From contig NZ_JAZAQL010000002.1 of the NCBI RefSeq assembly GCF_037081675.1, positions 186,001-250,000 of the forward strand: a DNA stretch of 64,000 bases, in the 5' to 3' direction. Under the pieces are notes generated by a model, which saw only the letters and a program-made list of their open reading frames with translations, was not told the DNA's origin and made no database searches. The position numbers were made by a program, and so were the translations under genes. The DNA comes from Halorubellus litoreus. Its GTDB lineage: Archaea > Halobacteriota > Halobacteria > Halobacteriales > Natrialbaceae. Numbering within the stretch: the first letter of the stretch is position 1; each line of letters begins with the position of its first letter. Of this stretch, positions 18,254 through 27,327 are shown piece after piece.

Positions 18254-18565
18254 GTACAATGCCCTGGCGGCAGACAAACGCATCCCGGTGACCGAAGAGA
18301 CGAGGAAGAAGTTCCAGCAGCTCAAGTAGCCCGGTCAGACTTACGACGAGCTTCTACAGGAACTACGCAGCATCGTCGGAAGCAGGACCTAGAGCAGCGC
18401 TTCCAGGACTTCGAGGACGCAGACAGCGACGAATTGACATCCCTCTCGGGTTTCTGACTACGATGTCCTCCTCGGCGACGACGCACCCAAGTTCCTCAAC
18501 GTCGCCTGCGACAAGACCGAACAAATGTGGAACGTACAACTCCTTTGGTCGAACCACGTAATTCA
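18254..18565 (+). pseudogene. Decayed antitoxin-like gene and fragment
   Basis: The frame RIPVTEETRKKFQQLK, a TAG stop, then PGQTYDELLQELRSIVG matches the short haloarchaeal VapB-like antitoxins (the V(T)EETx(K)xLxxLKxPGxTYDxLL pattern), broken by a nonsense codon where the Arg/Lys before PG should be. A second fragment (DYDVLLGDDAPKFLNVACDK, then MWNVQLLWSNHVIQ) follows to about 18565. Both look like relics of a toxin-antitoxin or plasmid region. Confidence 0.45.
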
Positions 18566-18897
18566 ATGAACTTCCGGGATACCGCTCGCGGGCATCAGCG
18601 AGGCATACCGTAATCAAGACGCGTTTGTGACTGAACTCACAGTCTCCGGCATCGATGTCTCATCGGTACGGCACTTCCTGTAACTAGACCAAAATCACGA
18701 ATGGCGTGCCGGTTCCCTGCTCTATCAGTGCGCTATCGTGGCGAGCAGAATCAATAAGACCTCGAATGTATTGAGGTTGTACAGCTCATCAAGGATAAGC
18801 CACTCCTGAAATCAGTATTCAGGTCCGGAGTCAAGCAGTGCTGATTAAAAATAGGCCCGCGAATAACCCGCTGGCAATGTCGAGTCCTCACTCCCTG

Positions 18898-18909
18898 AGC
18901 TTTAAATCA
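18898..18909 (+). promoter_or_regulatory. TATA-like promoter
   Basis: GCTTTAAATC is centred about 25 bp before the ATG at 18929, leaving essentially no leader. This supports both the start codon and leaderless translation. Confidence 0.55.
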
Positions 18910-18928
18910 ATTCTCGCATAACTATTGT

Positions 18929-19831
18929 ATGGCAAGCGATACTGGACGCTTGGCAGACAAGTACAGTCTCGGGACGACTGAGAAGCAAATCCTGTTCAGT
19001 GTCACTGGTTGGTTCAACGCCTACTCAGTTGATATTCAGGGCCGAACACATCATATCGGGCGCGATCCAGAGCCGACCTTACGGGAACTCTGCAGCAGTA
19101 TCGAGTTGTGGAGCCCACAGTCAGAACGGGCTCATCAAGCGATGATTGAAGCCGGGCTGTTCAAGTCACCCAAGCGCGATGAGAAGGTCTACATCGCTGG
19201 CCGCCGGTGTAAGTGGCTCCCGACAGAGGACTGCCTGACGGTGATCGAGAATCTCTTCAAAAACCACGACGATGTCTATCCGCCGTGGGCGACGACCGAG
19301 CATTCCCGCCCGCCAACGTTTCGGGACGGCCCGGAGTTGATGAGTCACAGAAAGGGTGTGATGGTGGCTGGAGAGTCGCTCAAGCGACTGAACGATGTCA
19401 CGCATAACGACTACTACCCACAGGGTAACCTCCCACAGCGACCGGACCTCCGAATCTACGGACCTGACCCTGAGCCAATAGCGAGAGTCGAGGTCCTCAC
19501 GAATCACGGAAATACGGGCACGTGGGAAAACAAGTTCACGGCATGGCAATCAACAGATGCTGGCCCAACGATCTGGCTATTCGAAAACCGACGTGGGATG
19601 GTCAGATTCTGGAACCATCTGGTTAGGCACGGTTTCATCCAGCTCGATAATGGAATGTTCGGTGGGGAGGCACAGAACTGGTCGTCCACTCGTGTGAACG
19701 ACCGGTTAGAGCGCAGCCGTGACGGTCATCATGCGTACTCGTCGGTTGACTTGTGTTGGACGATGCCTGGTATGCTGGCTGCCGACCGGATTGACCTCCA
19801 CGAGTGGGCGAAAGCCCTGAATATAAAGTAA
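18929..19831 (+). CDS. Hypothetical protein, nuclease- or relaxation-like C-terminal half
   Basis: A 300-aa protein. Residues about 1-85 contain a helical, possibly winged-helix part (TEKQILFSVTGWFNAYSVD). The C-terminal half (LPQRPDLRIYGPDPEPIARV, EVLTNHGNTGTWENKFTAWQ, and IWLFENRRGMVRFWNHLVRH) has the order RPDx..., xxEV, ...K..xW, reminiscent of replication-relaxation or restriction-like domains, but the canonical D-ExK triad is not clear. This is a weak resemblance only. The leaderless promoter fixes the start. It stands alone between the decayed segment and the GTGTACG repeat cluster. Confidence 0.6.
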   Translation: MASDTGRLADKYSLGTTEKQILFSVTGWFNAYSVDIQGRTHHIGRDPEPTLRELCSSIELWSPQSERAHQAMIEAGLFKSPKRDEKVYIAGRRCKWLPTEDCLTVIENLFKNHDDVYPPWATTEHSRPPTFRDGPELMSHRKGVMVAGESLKRLNDVTHNDYYPQGNLPQRPDLRIYGPDPEPIARVEVLTNHGNTGTWENKFTAWQSTDAGPTIWLFENRRGMVRFWNHLVRHGFIQLDNGMFGGEAQNWSSTRVNDRLERSRDGHHAYSSVDLCWTMPGMLAADRIDLHEWAKALNIK

Positions 19832-19898
19832 CTTACATACTCATTTGTAGCCCACCGGCCGAGGGCCTAATCAACTATTCCACCACTATAATCTGTTT

Positions 19899-20000
19899 CG
19901 TACACCCCGGGGGACAGCGCTTTCTCGTACGTCCGATGAATAACTCTACCGGGGGGTGTACGTGTGTACGAGGGGGGTGAGCGGTCGGGTGTACGAGTCA
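19899..20000. repeat. GTGTACG motif cluster with inverted repeat
   Basis: CGTACACCCC at 19899-19908 is inverted at 19953-19962 (GGGGTGTACG). Further GTGTACGAG copies follow at about 19964 and 19989, and a TCGTACGTCC lies between. Clustered palindromic half-sites of this sort suggest binding sites of a dimeric regulator or an initiator. It lies in the 330-bp gap between two convergent genes, so it is not an obvious promoter. Confidence 0.55.
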
Positions 20001-20159
20001 CGGGCCGGAGGCAAGGGCCTCTAACCCGCCATATGAACTATTATTTTCATTTACTGGAGCGCGATTTAGTAGTGCTGTTAGTCCACCGGACACTCCCACG
20101 GATTGCGGGTCTCTACAGGACCTCTTTCACCACCTCCCTGTGGGGGCGAGAACCCACAT

Positions 20160-21311
20160 TTAATTTCCACAGGTCTCGCACTGCAGCCCATTGTTAAGAC
20201 AGTACAGTATGTTCTGTCGGTCGAAGGTTCTACCGCAGGCGTGGCAACTGACTTCCTCTGTCACCCCGACGCCGCTTCCGTATCCGAGAGTCACGACGTG
20301 CGTACTATCCTCTGAGGTCAATTCGAACTCTATCTCTCCTCGCTCGTATTCGACCTCGGTGAGTGTTAGCGGTTCCAGCCGAATCTCCAGAGCGTGTCTC
20401 TCACGGATTTCGCGTTGGCGCTCGGGGAATCCCTGATCACGACGACGGCGCAGGTCGGTGAGTTCGGCATCGACTTCTTGGCGTTCGGCTTTCAGCTCCT
20501 TTCGCTTTTTCAGTGCCTCTAACCGCTCGTCCTCCTCGTCACTATTTGTTCGGCCACTCAGTTCTTCGATTCTCGAAGCCAGACGCGAATCCTTCTCTTC
20601 GAGTTCTTCGATGCGTTGCTGCTGCATTTGTCGGTACTCCTCAACTTCAGCATCGGCGGCCCTCGAAGCATTCTGATGGACGTCGTCGACCGTCTCTCCT
20701 ATTCGGTCGATGAGTTGCTCTCGTGCGATATCGAGTAACGGCCGAACCTCGGTGGTTTCGACTTTCGCCTGTTTACTCGAAGCCGTCTCGTTGTCCAGCG
20801 ATGTGATTTCCAGAAAGGTCTCTTCCAGTGTTGGGAGTATCTCCTCAGATTGGGCGTCTACTGCGACCGTTCGCAGGAGTTCAGTCTGGTACTCGCTGAC
20901 GGTTTCGATTCCCACTTGGAAGAGGACGACGATCGCTGTTCGGTCGTAGTAAGGTGCGAAGTCTACAGAACGAATTTCTACGTCGCTTTCTTGAAGCCAT
21001 TCGGGAGCTTGAATCTCGACGTCGTTCGCTCCGATGGCGATTCTGCCCGTAGGAGTTTGCTCACTTGCTTCCGAGATGAGCTGTTGGAAGAACGAACTCT
21101 CGGGATGGAGCGGTTCGAGGTCACCGTCGTCGGCGTCGTCGCTACATATCAGCGTAACGCCTCCTGACAGTAACTCACTATCGAGCCCGTTCGGGACGTT
21201 GACAGCCCATCGCTCATCTTGCCGCTCGATCTCACAGCCGAGTGAACGCAGATACCGATCGGTGAACCGCTCCACAGCCGACTGAGTCACAGGGATGGCG
21301 GCGTCAGTCAT
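20160..21311 (-). CDS. Coiled-coil zinc-ribbon partner of SNF2 helicase
   Basis: A 383-aa acidic protein. The N-terminal domain (about 1-180) is of unknown type. A long coiled coil covers about 195-300 (EEYRQMQQQRIEELEEKDSR and onward), then a beta-rich part with ERHALEIRLEPLTLTEVEYE, and a C-terminal four-Cys zinc ribbon (CHACGRTF...CETCGN). Start ATG 21311 overlaps the upstream helicase gene by 8 bp, so translation is probably coupled. The layout looks like the C-terminal region of large DrmD/RapA-like SNF2 helicases encoded as a separate gene, and I infer that it forms a complex with the helicase. No enzymatic motif was seen. Confidence 0.65.
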   Translation of the reverse strand: MTDAAIPVTQSAVERFTDRYLRSLGCEIERQDERWAVNVPNGLDSELLSGGVTLICSDDADDGDLEPLHPESSFFQQLISEASEQTPTGRIAIGANDVEIQAPEWLQESDVEIRSVDFAPYYDRTAIVVLFQVGIETVSEYQTELLRTVAVDAQSEEILPTLEETFLEITSLDNETASSKQAKVETTEVRPLLDIAREQLIDRIGETVDDVHQNASRAADAEVEEYRQMQQQRIEELEEKDSRLASRIEELSGRTNSDEEDERLEALKKRKELKAERQEVDAELTDLRRRRDQGFPERQREIRERHALEIRLEPLTLTEVEYERGEIEFELTSEDSTHVVTLGYGSGVGVTEEVSCHACGRTFDRQNILYCLNNGLQCETCGN

Positions 21312-23058
21312 CGCTGGCACCCAAGTCGAAGCCGTCGAAGACTCCGCTGTTGAATTCCTCCAATTTATCCGCGAGCTCCCGTTGCTCCTGAAGGTCGATG
21401 GCCATGTCGTCGAAGTCGTTCTCTAAATCGACCTCGGAACCGGCGTTGACCAATCGCTCGAAGATTTCGTCTTCGAAGCTGGTCCCGGATTCCTCCAGCC
21501 GGCTTAGTATTGAGCTCAGTTCACCGATGCTCTGCTGGAACAGGTCGATCTTGTGGTATAGCCGCTCCAGTACATACTCCTCGACCGTGTCCTTCAACGC
21601 CATATTGAAGATGTAGACCTTGCGCTTCTGGCCGATTCGGTGGATACGACCTATTCGCTGTTCGACGCGCATTGGGTTCCACGGCAAATCTAAGTTAACC
21701 AACATGTTACAGAATTGGAGGTTCCTTCCTTCGCTCATGGCATCGGTTGAAATAAGTATGCCGCCATCTTCTTCGAAGTCTTCCACGATCTGCTCTTTCT
21801 CTTGACTGGAGTGACCGCCGTGGAACGAGTGGACCGTGTAGCCCTCTGAGGCGAGTCGTTCGAGGACTTGTCGTTGGGTGGCCCGGAACTGCGTGAAGAC
21901 GATCACGCGCCCCTTCTCGACGTTGTCGCGGGCCTCTTCGACGATGTCGAGCAACCGCTCCTGTTTCGTTATCGTGTCGATGTTCTCAACCAGGTCGAGA
22001 ATCGTCTCTAACTCGTCGGCATGAGTGAGCTCCGATTGCTCGTGCAGGCGCTTCTCGATAGTGTGTTTGAGAGCGGCGGGACTGCTAACGACCTCCTTCT
22101 GCAGGAGCATCAAGACCAATTTCTGGCCCTGGTTCTGACTGTAGGCCCCCTTGACGTAGTCGGACACCGCTTGGTAGAGTTCTCGCTCAGCCGGAGATTG
22201 GTCAAACTGTCGCGTATCGACCGTCCGGTCGGTAAAGTCGATATCCGTGTCGGCCCGCCGGTTCCGAATCATCACCTCGTTCAGCCGCTCCTGGAGCTCG
22301 TTGCGGTTGACGAGCGTCTCCTGATCGCTGTTCACGAAGTACTGATGGAAGACGTCGCGTGTCCCGAAGAGTCCCGGCCGGAGCAACGATACCACGTTGT
22401 AGAGATCGGTCAGTTCGTTCTGAATCGGCGTCGCCGTCAAGAAGAACGCATAGTTGTATGAGAGCCGGTCGATCAGGTCGTAGCGGTCCGTGTCCTCGTT
22501 CTTCACGTAATGAGCTTCGTCGAGGACGAGGACGTCCCAATCTCGCTTGAGCACCGTCGAACGATGACGGTCGCTCTTGGCCGTGTCGATGCTTGCGATG
22601 ATGTAATCGTGGTCGTCGAAACCGCTGAACTCGTCGTCGTAGTTACACACGAAGTCGAGGCCGAACTTCTCACGGAGTTCCGCCTGCCACTGCTTCGCCA
22701 GCTGCGCCGGAGTGAGGATGAGGACCGAGTCGTCCGTCTCTCGGAAATGCATCTCCTTGAGTATCATCCCCACTTCGATTGTCTTTCCCAACCCGACTTC
22801 GTCGGCGAGGAGGGCCTTTCCACCCATCTCGAAGAGGGCTCGATACGCGGCGTCGACCTGATGTTCGAGCAATTTAACCGAGGTCTCGTCCAGTTGCTTC
22901 AGTGATCGGAGCTCAGAATCAGGCTGACCGGCTTGGAGGCGAACAGCTTGAACGCTCTGAGTGTGGTCTCCGACCCTAGCGTCCTCCGACAACGAATCGA
23001 GCAGACCGTCCGCAGATTCGTGTGTGACCTCGACGTCGACGAGGTCGTACCCGTCCAT
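21304..23058 (-). CDS. SNF2-family (RapA/DrmD-like) DNA translocase
   Basis: A 584-aa superfamily 2 ATPase. Motif I is LLADEVGLGKTIEVGMIL (about residue 83), motif Ia LILTPAQLAKQW, motif II VLDEAHYVKN, motif III FFLTATPIQNE, then the C-terminal RecA domain with VIVFTQFRATQRQVL, STDAMSEGRNLQFCN, LDLPWNPMRVEQRIGRIHRI. All are intact. SNF2/RapA translocases without nuclease domains are common in prokaryotic defence loci such as DISARM (DrmD). Here it pairs with the overlapping coiled-coil zinc-ribbon gene and sits divergently from the DUF499 ATPase across a 1-kb intergenic region. It probably translocates on or remodels invading DNA. Confidence 0.85.
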   Translation of the reverse strand: MDGYDLVDVEVTHESADGLLDSLSEDARVGDHTQSVQAVRLQAGQPDSELRSLKQLDETSVKLLEHQVDAAYRALFEMGGKALLADEVGLGKTIEVGMILKEMHFRETDDSVLILTPAQLAKQWQAELREKFGLDFVCNYDDEFSGFDDHDYIIASIDTAKSDRHRSTVLKRDWDVLVLDEAHYVKNEDTDRYDLIDRLSYNYAFFLTATPIQNELTDLYNVVSLLRPGLFGTRDVFHQYFVNSDQETLVNRNELQERLNEVMIRNRRADTDIDFTDRTVDTRQFDQSPAERELYQAVSDYVKGAYSQNQGQKLVLMLLQKEVVSSPAALKHTIEKRLHEQSELTHADELETILDLVENIDTITKQERLLDIVEEARDNVEKGRVIVFTQFRATQRQVLERLASEGYTVHSFHGGHSSQEKEQIVEDFEEDGGILISTDAMSEGRNLQFCNMLVNLDLPWNPMRVEQRIGRIHRIGQKRKVYIFNMALKDTVEEYVLERLYHKIDLFQQSIGELSSILSRLEESGTSFEDEIFERLVNAGSEVDLENDFDDMAIDLQEQRELADKLEEFNSGVFDGFDLGASDD

Positions 23059-24112
23059 GTACGTGTACAGTCAACTACTACTCAAATACGTTTGGTGAGT
23101 CGAAGTGTCTCCCTGATCGATGGCTGAAGGGATCGTCACTCAAAGTCGGAACCGGAACACCGACGAATAATCTGCGACTTCGTCGGCGCTTTCGATTTCA
23201 GACAGGATTTCCACTGCGTTGGCATGCTCTGTGCTCCCGATATGTACCTCCCAATCAAGTCGACCGGGAGAGCGATATGAGAATCCCGATGGGGCCGCTC
23301 AAAGATTGGGCCTGGATTCTACTTACCATATGAATTTATGACAGGGGGTGTTTCACGATAATTCTGCAATTCTGTCTCGCTGACCGCCAATATATGTTAG
23401 AGCCGTGCATATAATTCCATCAAGTAGTCAAAAATAGTGCTTTCCGGTCCTACCACGGGGGGAGGGGGTGTGTCGTGAATTTCCCGGTGGGGATAGTGGT
23501 GCCACAATTGCTTCGGGAAGCTGCCACCCGAAGCGTAGGTCGTTGCGAAGATTCCGCTTGCCGATGGGTCCCTTGGACTGATCTACTATGACGGAAATTC
23601 CGTCCGGATGGGATTGTCTTCCGCTATTGTACACGAGAGAACTTGCCTCGGGTAACGCGTCGAACAGTCAAAGACGGCATCGCCGTGCGACCGTCTGTTT
23701 CGACTGCACACCCCCCTAGTAGTCTAGTCCTCTATCTAGAAATATAATATATACTTTGTGGTAGCAGTGGTTTTGGCCTCTTAACTCTGAACAGCTCTCT
23801 CTCAACAGCGGATCGAGAACGACCACAAATCTGTAGACCGGCCTATACTCGGCTTAGAACGGTTTTCAAGCGGTTCGTTGGGATTACTTCCCGGGTCGAA
23901 CTGAGGATGTCAGGTCCTCTCTTATTCTATCCGAACACCTGAACACACCCCAAGGAATTCGTGACACACCCCCTCCCCCCCTCCATCACCGCTGTCGTCC
24001 ACACGGCAACTGAGAGTCGTAACCGAACGAAGCGGTCGTCACTTCTCATCCTCTTTACAGTCTACGACCAGAGTGTTTATTGAGCCATGCTGATGTGTGT
24101 CTGAGTATCCAA
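23059..24112. promoter_or_regulatory. Long divergent intergenic region
   Basis: About 1.05 kb between the divergent helicase and DUF499 genes, with no convincing coding frame. It holds a large inverted repeat (described separately), an AT-rich core (AATATAATATATAC near 23742), and a TATA-like GTTTATT about 37 bp before the DUF499 start. It likely contains both promoters and possibly a small RNA or a mobile remnant. Confidence 0.5.
23457..23980. repeat. Inverted repeat, about 27 bp, spanning about 0.5 kb
   Basis: GGGGGGAGGGGGTGTGTC followed by GTGAATT at 23457-23483 is matched in inverse orientation at 23954-23980 (GGAATTCGTGACACACCCCC and a C-rich end). A third, partial direct copy (GGGGGTGTTTCACGATAATT) lies at 23344-23363. 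The arms could be termini of a small non-autonomous insertion, or operator sites. Confidence 0.6.
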
Positions 24113-27100
24113 ATGGCAGAAACATCGGCTCTGTCGCAAACGCTCGAAGACACGGTCATCCTGAGCCGCGAGCTTCGAGAGGATGGGCAGATCGACGGGC
24201 AGGTGAAGCTCTACAACGTCGACGACGATGGAGAGTTCGAGTCTGATGCAGGACTCTTCTTCGAGCGGACATTGATGACACAGGGGCTCAGGGAGGCACT
24301 GACGATCCTGCGTGATTCTCTCACTGGCGAGGACCCACGTGGAACGCACATCCTGTATGGTCCCTACGGCAGTGGGAAGTCCCACCAGATGGTGGCACTG
24401 TATCACTGCTTCGACGACCCGAGAGCCGCGGGTAAGTGGGCCGCGGACTCTATCGAAGGGTTCGACACCGCGCTCCCGGAGTCCGCGACGCCAGTCACGG
24501 TCGCCATGCAGAACGAGCAGTATGAGTACCTGTGGGAACCGTTCTTCGAAGCGCTGGACTACGACCCCGGCACCTTCGACTCGGGCGGCTACCCGGACAT
24601 GCAGAAGATCCAGGAGGCCGTCGGCGACGAGACGGTGGCGTTCTTCGTCGACGAGCTGGAGGACTGGTTCGACACGCTCCAGGGCGACCGGAAGAGCGCT
24701 AACAAGGCCTTCCTCCAGTCATTGCTCGAATCGACCGCGCTCTCAGACCTCGAACTCTACACGATCGTCTCCGTTCTCCGCGAAGGGTCCGAAGTCCACG
24801 ATATCCTGAATCGTGAGCAGGCGGTCGAGGTCAACATGAACAACCAGGTGGACAAGCGAGAGGTCCTCCGCCACCGCCTGATTGACTCCGTAGACGAGAG
24901 CGCGGCCCGTGAAATCGTCAACGGATACTATGACGCGTACGACCAATCCGACCACGTCTCACTCCCTGACGATCTCCTGTCGGAGATGCACGACCTCTAC
25001 CCGTTCCATCCCGTCCTCCTCGACGCCCTCGAAACGCGGTACTACGCCGACGAGGACAACCAGAACACACGTGGGATGATCTATCTCTTCTCAAAGGTCC
25101 TCCTGGAGATGCGAGACCAGACGGACCTCATCACGCACGGTGACGTCGACGCCATCGAGTTCGAGAACGAGCTGGCGAAGATCAACTACGAGCGACTGAA
25201 CGCCGCGACGGGCGACATCAACAGTCGCGTCGACGACGAAGAGGTTCCGCACGGTCGTCGCATCCTCAACACGATTCTACTCTACTCGTTGAAGCCGAGC
25301 GAGGGAGAGGGTGCCGATGTCTCGGAAATCGTCATGGGGGCGTACCAGACAGGCGATCTTATATCTGACGTCGTACTCAACCTCGAACGTCTCCACGGCG
25401 TCGCCTGGCACCTCCACAAACTCAACGGAAAGTACGCGATCCGAGACCGACAGAACCCGAACGCGCTGATTCGAAACGCGGCCGTCGACGTCTCGGAGAC
25501 TGCGGCGAAGGCCGAGATAGCGGACTTCATCACGGACATCTTCGGGTCGAACGCGTATCCCGTCGGGTTCCGGACGAACGACCTCCGGGACATCCCCGAC
25601 GACCGCGAGGTCAAGGTCATCGTCAAAGACGGCCAGTGGGCTCACGAGGAGGTCGAGCGGGTGATTACGAACGATGGGCGGGGCCGCGAGTGGCGCAACA
25701 CCCTCGTGTTCGTCCAGCCATCGGGGGACAAGGCGATCGAGTCCGGCACGCGGTACATCGACAAGGCCCGCTACATCGAGGGGGCGCGGCAGGTGCTCGC
25801 GGACGAGTCCTTGGACGAGGAGATCCGCGAGTCGATGCAGGCGATGAAAGAGCAGGAAGAGAACGAGCTCCGGGAAGAGCTTCAGTTGCTGTACGGAGAG
25901 GTCCTCGACGGCGACGACCTGCTGAACGAGTTCGATATGGCTGCGCCGATGGACCTCGATGTCTACGTGCTGGACGGGGCGGAACTCGACGCGTCCAATA
26001 TCGCGGACTCGGCTGCGGCGGACCCCTACGACCTCCAGTCCCACGTTTGGGACATCACCGAGGACCTGTTGGACCGACGCGGAGAGGTCTCCATCGATGA
26101 AATATATGAGCAGTTCCTCCGAGTCCCCGACCTGCCGGTCCCCGGGAGCGCCAACGACGTCCTGAACGCGACCGTCGAAGCCCTCGACGGGAAGCCGGTC
26201 CTCGCGCGGGACTCGAAGGGATTCCGGGACGACCTGTCCGGCAGTTCGCTCGACACCGTCCTCGTGGAGAAGGAGGAGGTGGACGTGTGGGGGGTCGACG
26301 ACGTCGAGCAAGCGCTCCGACAGCGGTTCGGGAGCGGCGAGACCGCTATCGACATCGGCGACTTCCAGGTTGACCTCGTCGAAGATGGCGAGGTCTGGAT
26401 CGACGGTGACACGCTCGACGTCGTTATGCGGGCTATCGGCCGATTGAACCGCGAAGACCAGTACGTCATCGTGCACGGTAACGAGATCCTCGACAAGCCC
26501 CAATCCGACGCCACGCTACGCGACGTCGGGGGCGCGACGGTCGTCGGAGCCACCCACCTCACCGACCTCATCGAAGAGAGCATTGACGAGAACGGGTACG
26601 CGAACCTCGACGCGATAATCGGCGAGGTCCGGGCCGACGAGTCGGTCTTCCTGCCACCGGACGAGACGCGAGACGTCGCCCGCGAGGCGGTCAACGAGTT
26701 CCTCGTCGAGGACCACGTCCTGGAGGCCGGCGGCCGATACCTGGAGTCGCTCGGCGACCGCGAGCCGACGACTGTCAAGATCGTCCCGACGGTCCCGGAC
26801 CGCATCGGCGACAAGATCCTGGAGTACATCGGGGACTTGGACGCCGGCGACCAGTTCACTGTGAACAATGTCGCCGACCGGTTCGACAGCAGCGTCACCG
26901 AGTACATGGTCCGGACGTTCCTGCTGGAGAACATCGGGAAGGAGGAGGAACCGGAGTACGTCGTCAACACGACGGGATCGGACAAGGCGTCCGATTGGGT
27001 GCCGGGGTATCCGTTCCGGAAGGCCGACGCCGACACCCCCACCTGGCGGTTCGAGTACAAAGGCGACGACGTCGCCGCGCTCCGGACCAAGTGGCGCGAT

Positions 27101-27319
27101 AACCATCAGACGGGGTCCGTGGAGTACGGCGACGTCACGTTCATGTTGCCGGACAGGGAAGGCATCCCGAGCGCGCTACAGGGAACCGCCGGCGTCGACC
27201 GAACGCAAATCAGTCTCACCCTGCGGTCCGGCCAGGACTACACAAAGGTACAGGATCTCTTCGAACGCATGCCGGACGAAGCGACGAGTCTGAAAATCGA
27301 GATCAGCTTCGAAAAGTAG
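24113..27319 (+). CDS. DUF499 (COG1483-type) large defence ATPase
   Basis: A 1068-aa AAA-type ATPase. Walker A is YGPYGSGKSHQM (about residues 82-93) and Walker B is VAFFVDELEDWF (about 176-187), followed by YTIVSVLREGSEV and the helical FHPVLLDALETRYYADEDNQ with TRGMIYLFSKVLLEM that mark DUF499. The long C-terminal half (about 450-1068) is acidic and not assigned. Large ATPases of this type resemble BREX BrxC/PglY in size and layout and co-occur with DUF1156 methylases in defence islands. ATG 24113 was chosen over an upstream in-frame start. It is convergent with the DUF262 gene, with stops 8 bp apart. Likely role: ATP-driven core of the modification-linked defence complex. Confidence 0.85.
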   Translation: MAETSALSQTLEDTVILSRELREDGQIDGQVKLYNVDDDGEFESDAGLFFERTLMTQGLREALTILRDSLTGEDPRGTHILYGPYGSGKSHQMVALYHCFDDPRAAGKWAADSIEGFDTALPESATPVTVAMQNEQYEYLWEPFFEALDYDPGTFDSGGYPDMQKIQEAVGDETVAFFVDELEDWFDTLQGDRKSANKAFLQSLLESTALSDLELYTIVSVLREGSEVHDILNREQAVEVNMNNQVDKREVLRHRLIDSVDESAAREIVNGYYDAYDQSDHVSLPDDLLSEMHDLYPFHPVLLDALETRYYADEDNQNTRGMIYLFSKVLLEMRDQTDLITHGDVDAIEFENELAKINYERLNAATGDINSRVDDEEVPHGRRILNTILLYSLKPSEGEGADVSEIVMGAYQTGDLISDVVLNLERLHGVAWHLHKLNGKYAIRDRQNPNALIRNAAVDVSETAAKAEIADFITDIFGSNAYPVGFRTNDLRDIPDDREVKVIVKDGQWAHEEVERVITNDGRGREWRNTLVFVQPSGDKAIESGTRYIDKARYIEGARQVLADESLDEEIRESMQAMKEQEENELREELQLLYGEVLDGDDLLNEFDMAAPMDLDVYVLDGAELDASNIADSAAADPYDLQSHVWDITEDLLDRRGEVSIDEIYEQFLRVPDLPVPGSANDVLNATVEALDGKPVLARDSKGFRDDLSGSSLDTVLVEKEEVDVWGVDDVEQALRQRFGSGETAIDIGDFQVDLVEDGEVWIDGDTLDVVMRAIGRLNREDQYVIVHGNEILDKPQSDATLRDVGGATVVGATHLTDLIEESIDENGYANLDAIIGEVRADESVFLPPDETRDVAREAVNEFLVEDHVLEAGGRYLESLGDREPTTVKIVPTVPDRIGDKILEYIGDLDAGDQFTVNNVADRFDSSVTEYMVRTFLLENIGKEEEPEYVVNTTGSDKASDWVPGYPFRKADADTPTWRFEYKGDDVAALRTKWRDNHQTGSVEYGDVTFMLPDREGIPSALQGTAGVDRTQISLTLRSGQDYTKVQDLFERMPDEATSLKIEISFEK

Positions 27320-27327
27320 CTTCGCCG

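Larger units (their letters stand above)
17706..18928. other. Gene-poor decayed segment
   Basis: Apart from the remnants described separately, no intact gene was seen in this 1.2-kb stretch. It lies between the ATPase gene and the next intact gene and appears to be a graveyard of broken accessory genes. Confidence 0.5.

Noticed and set aside
25277..26503. Long minus-strand open frame of 408 codons inside the DUF499 gene
   Set aside because: It is Val/Asp/Leu-rich antisense shadow of a GC-rich acidic gene; the plus strand has clear ATPase motifs.
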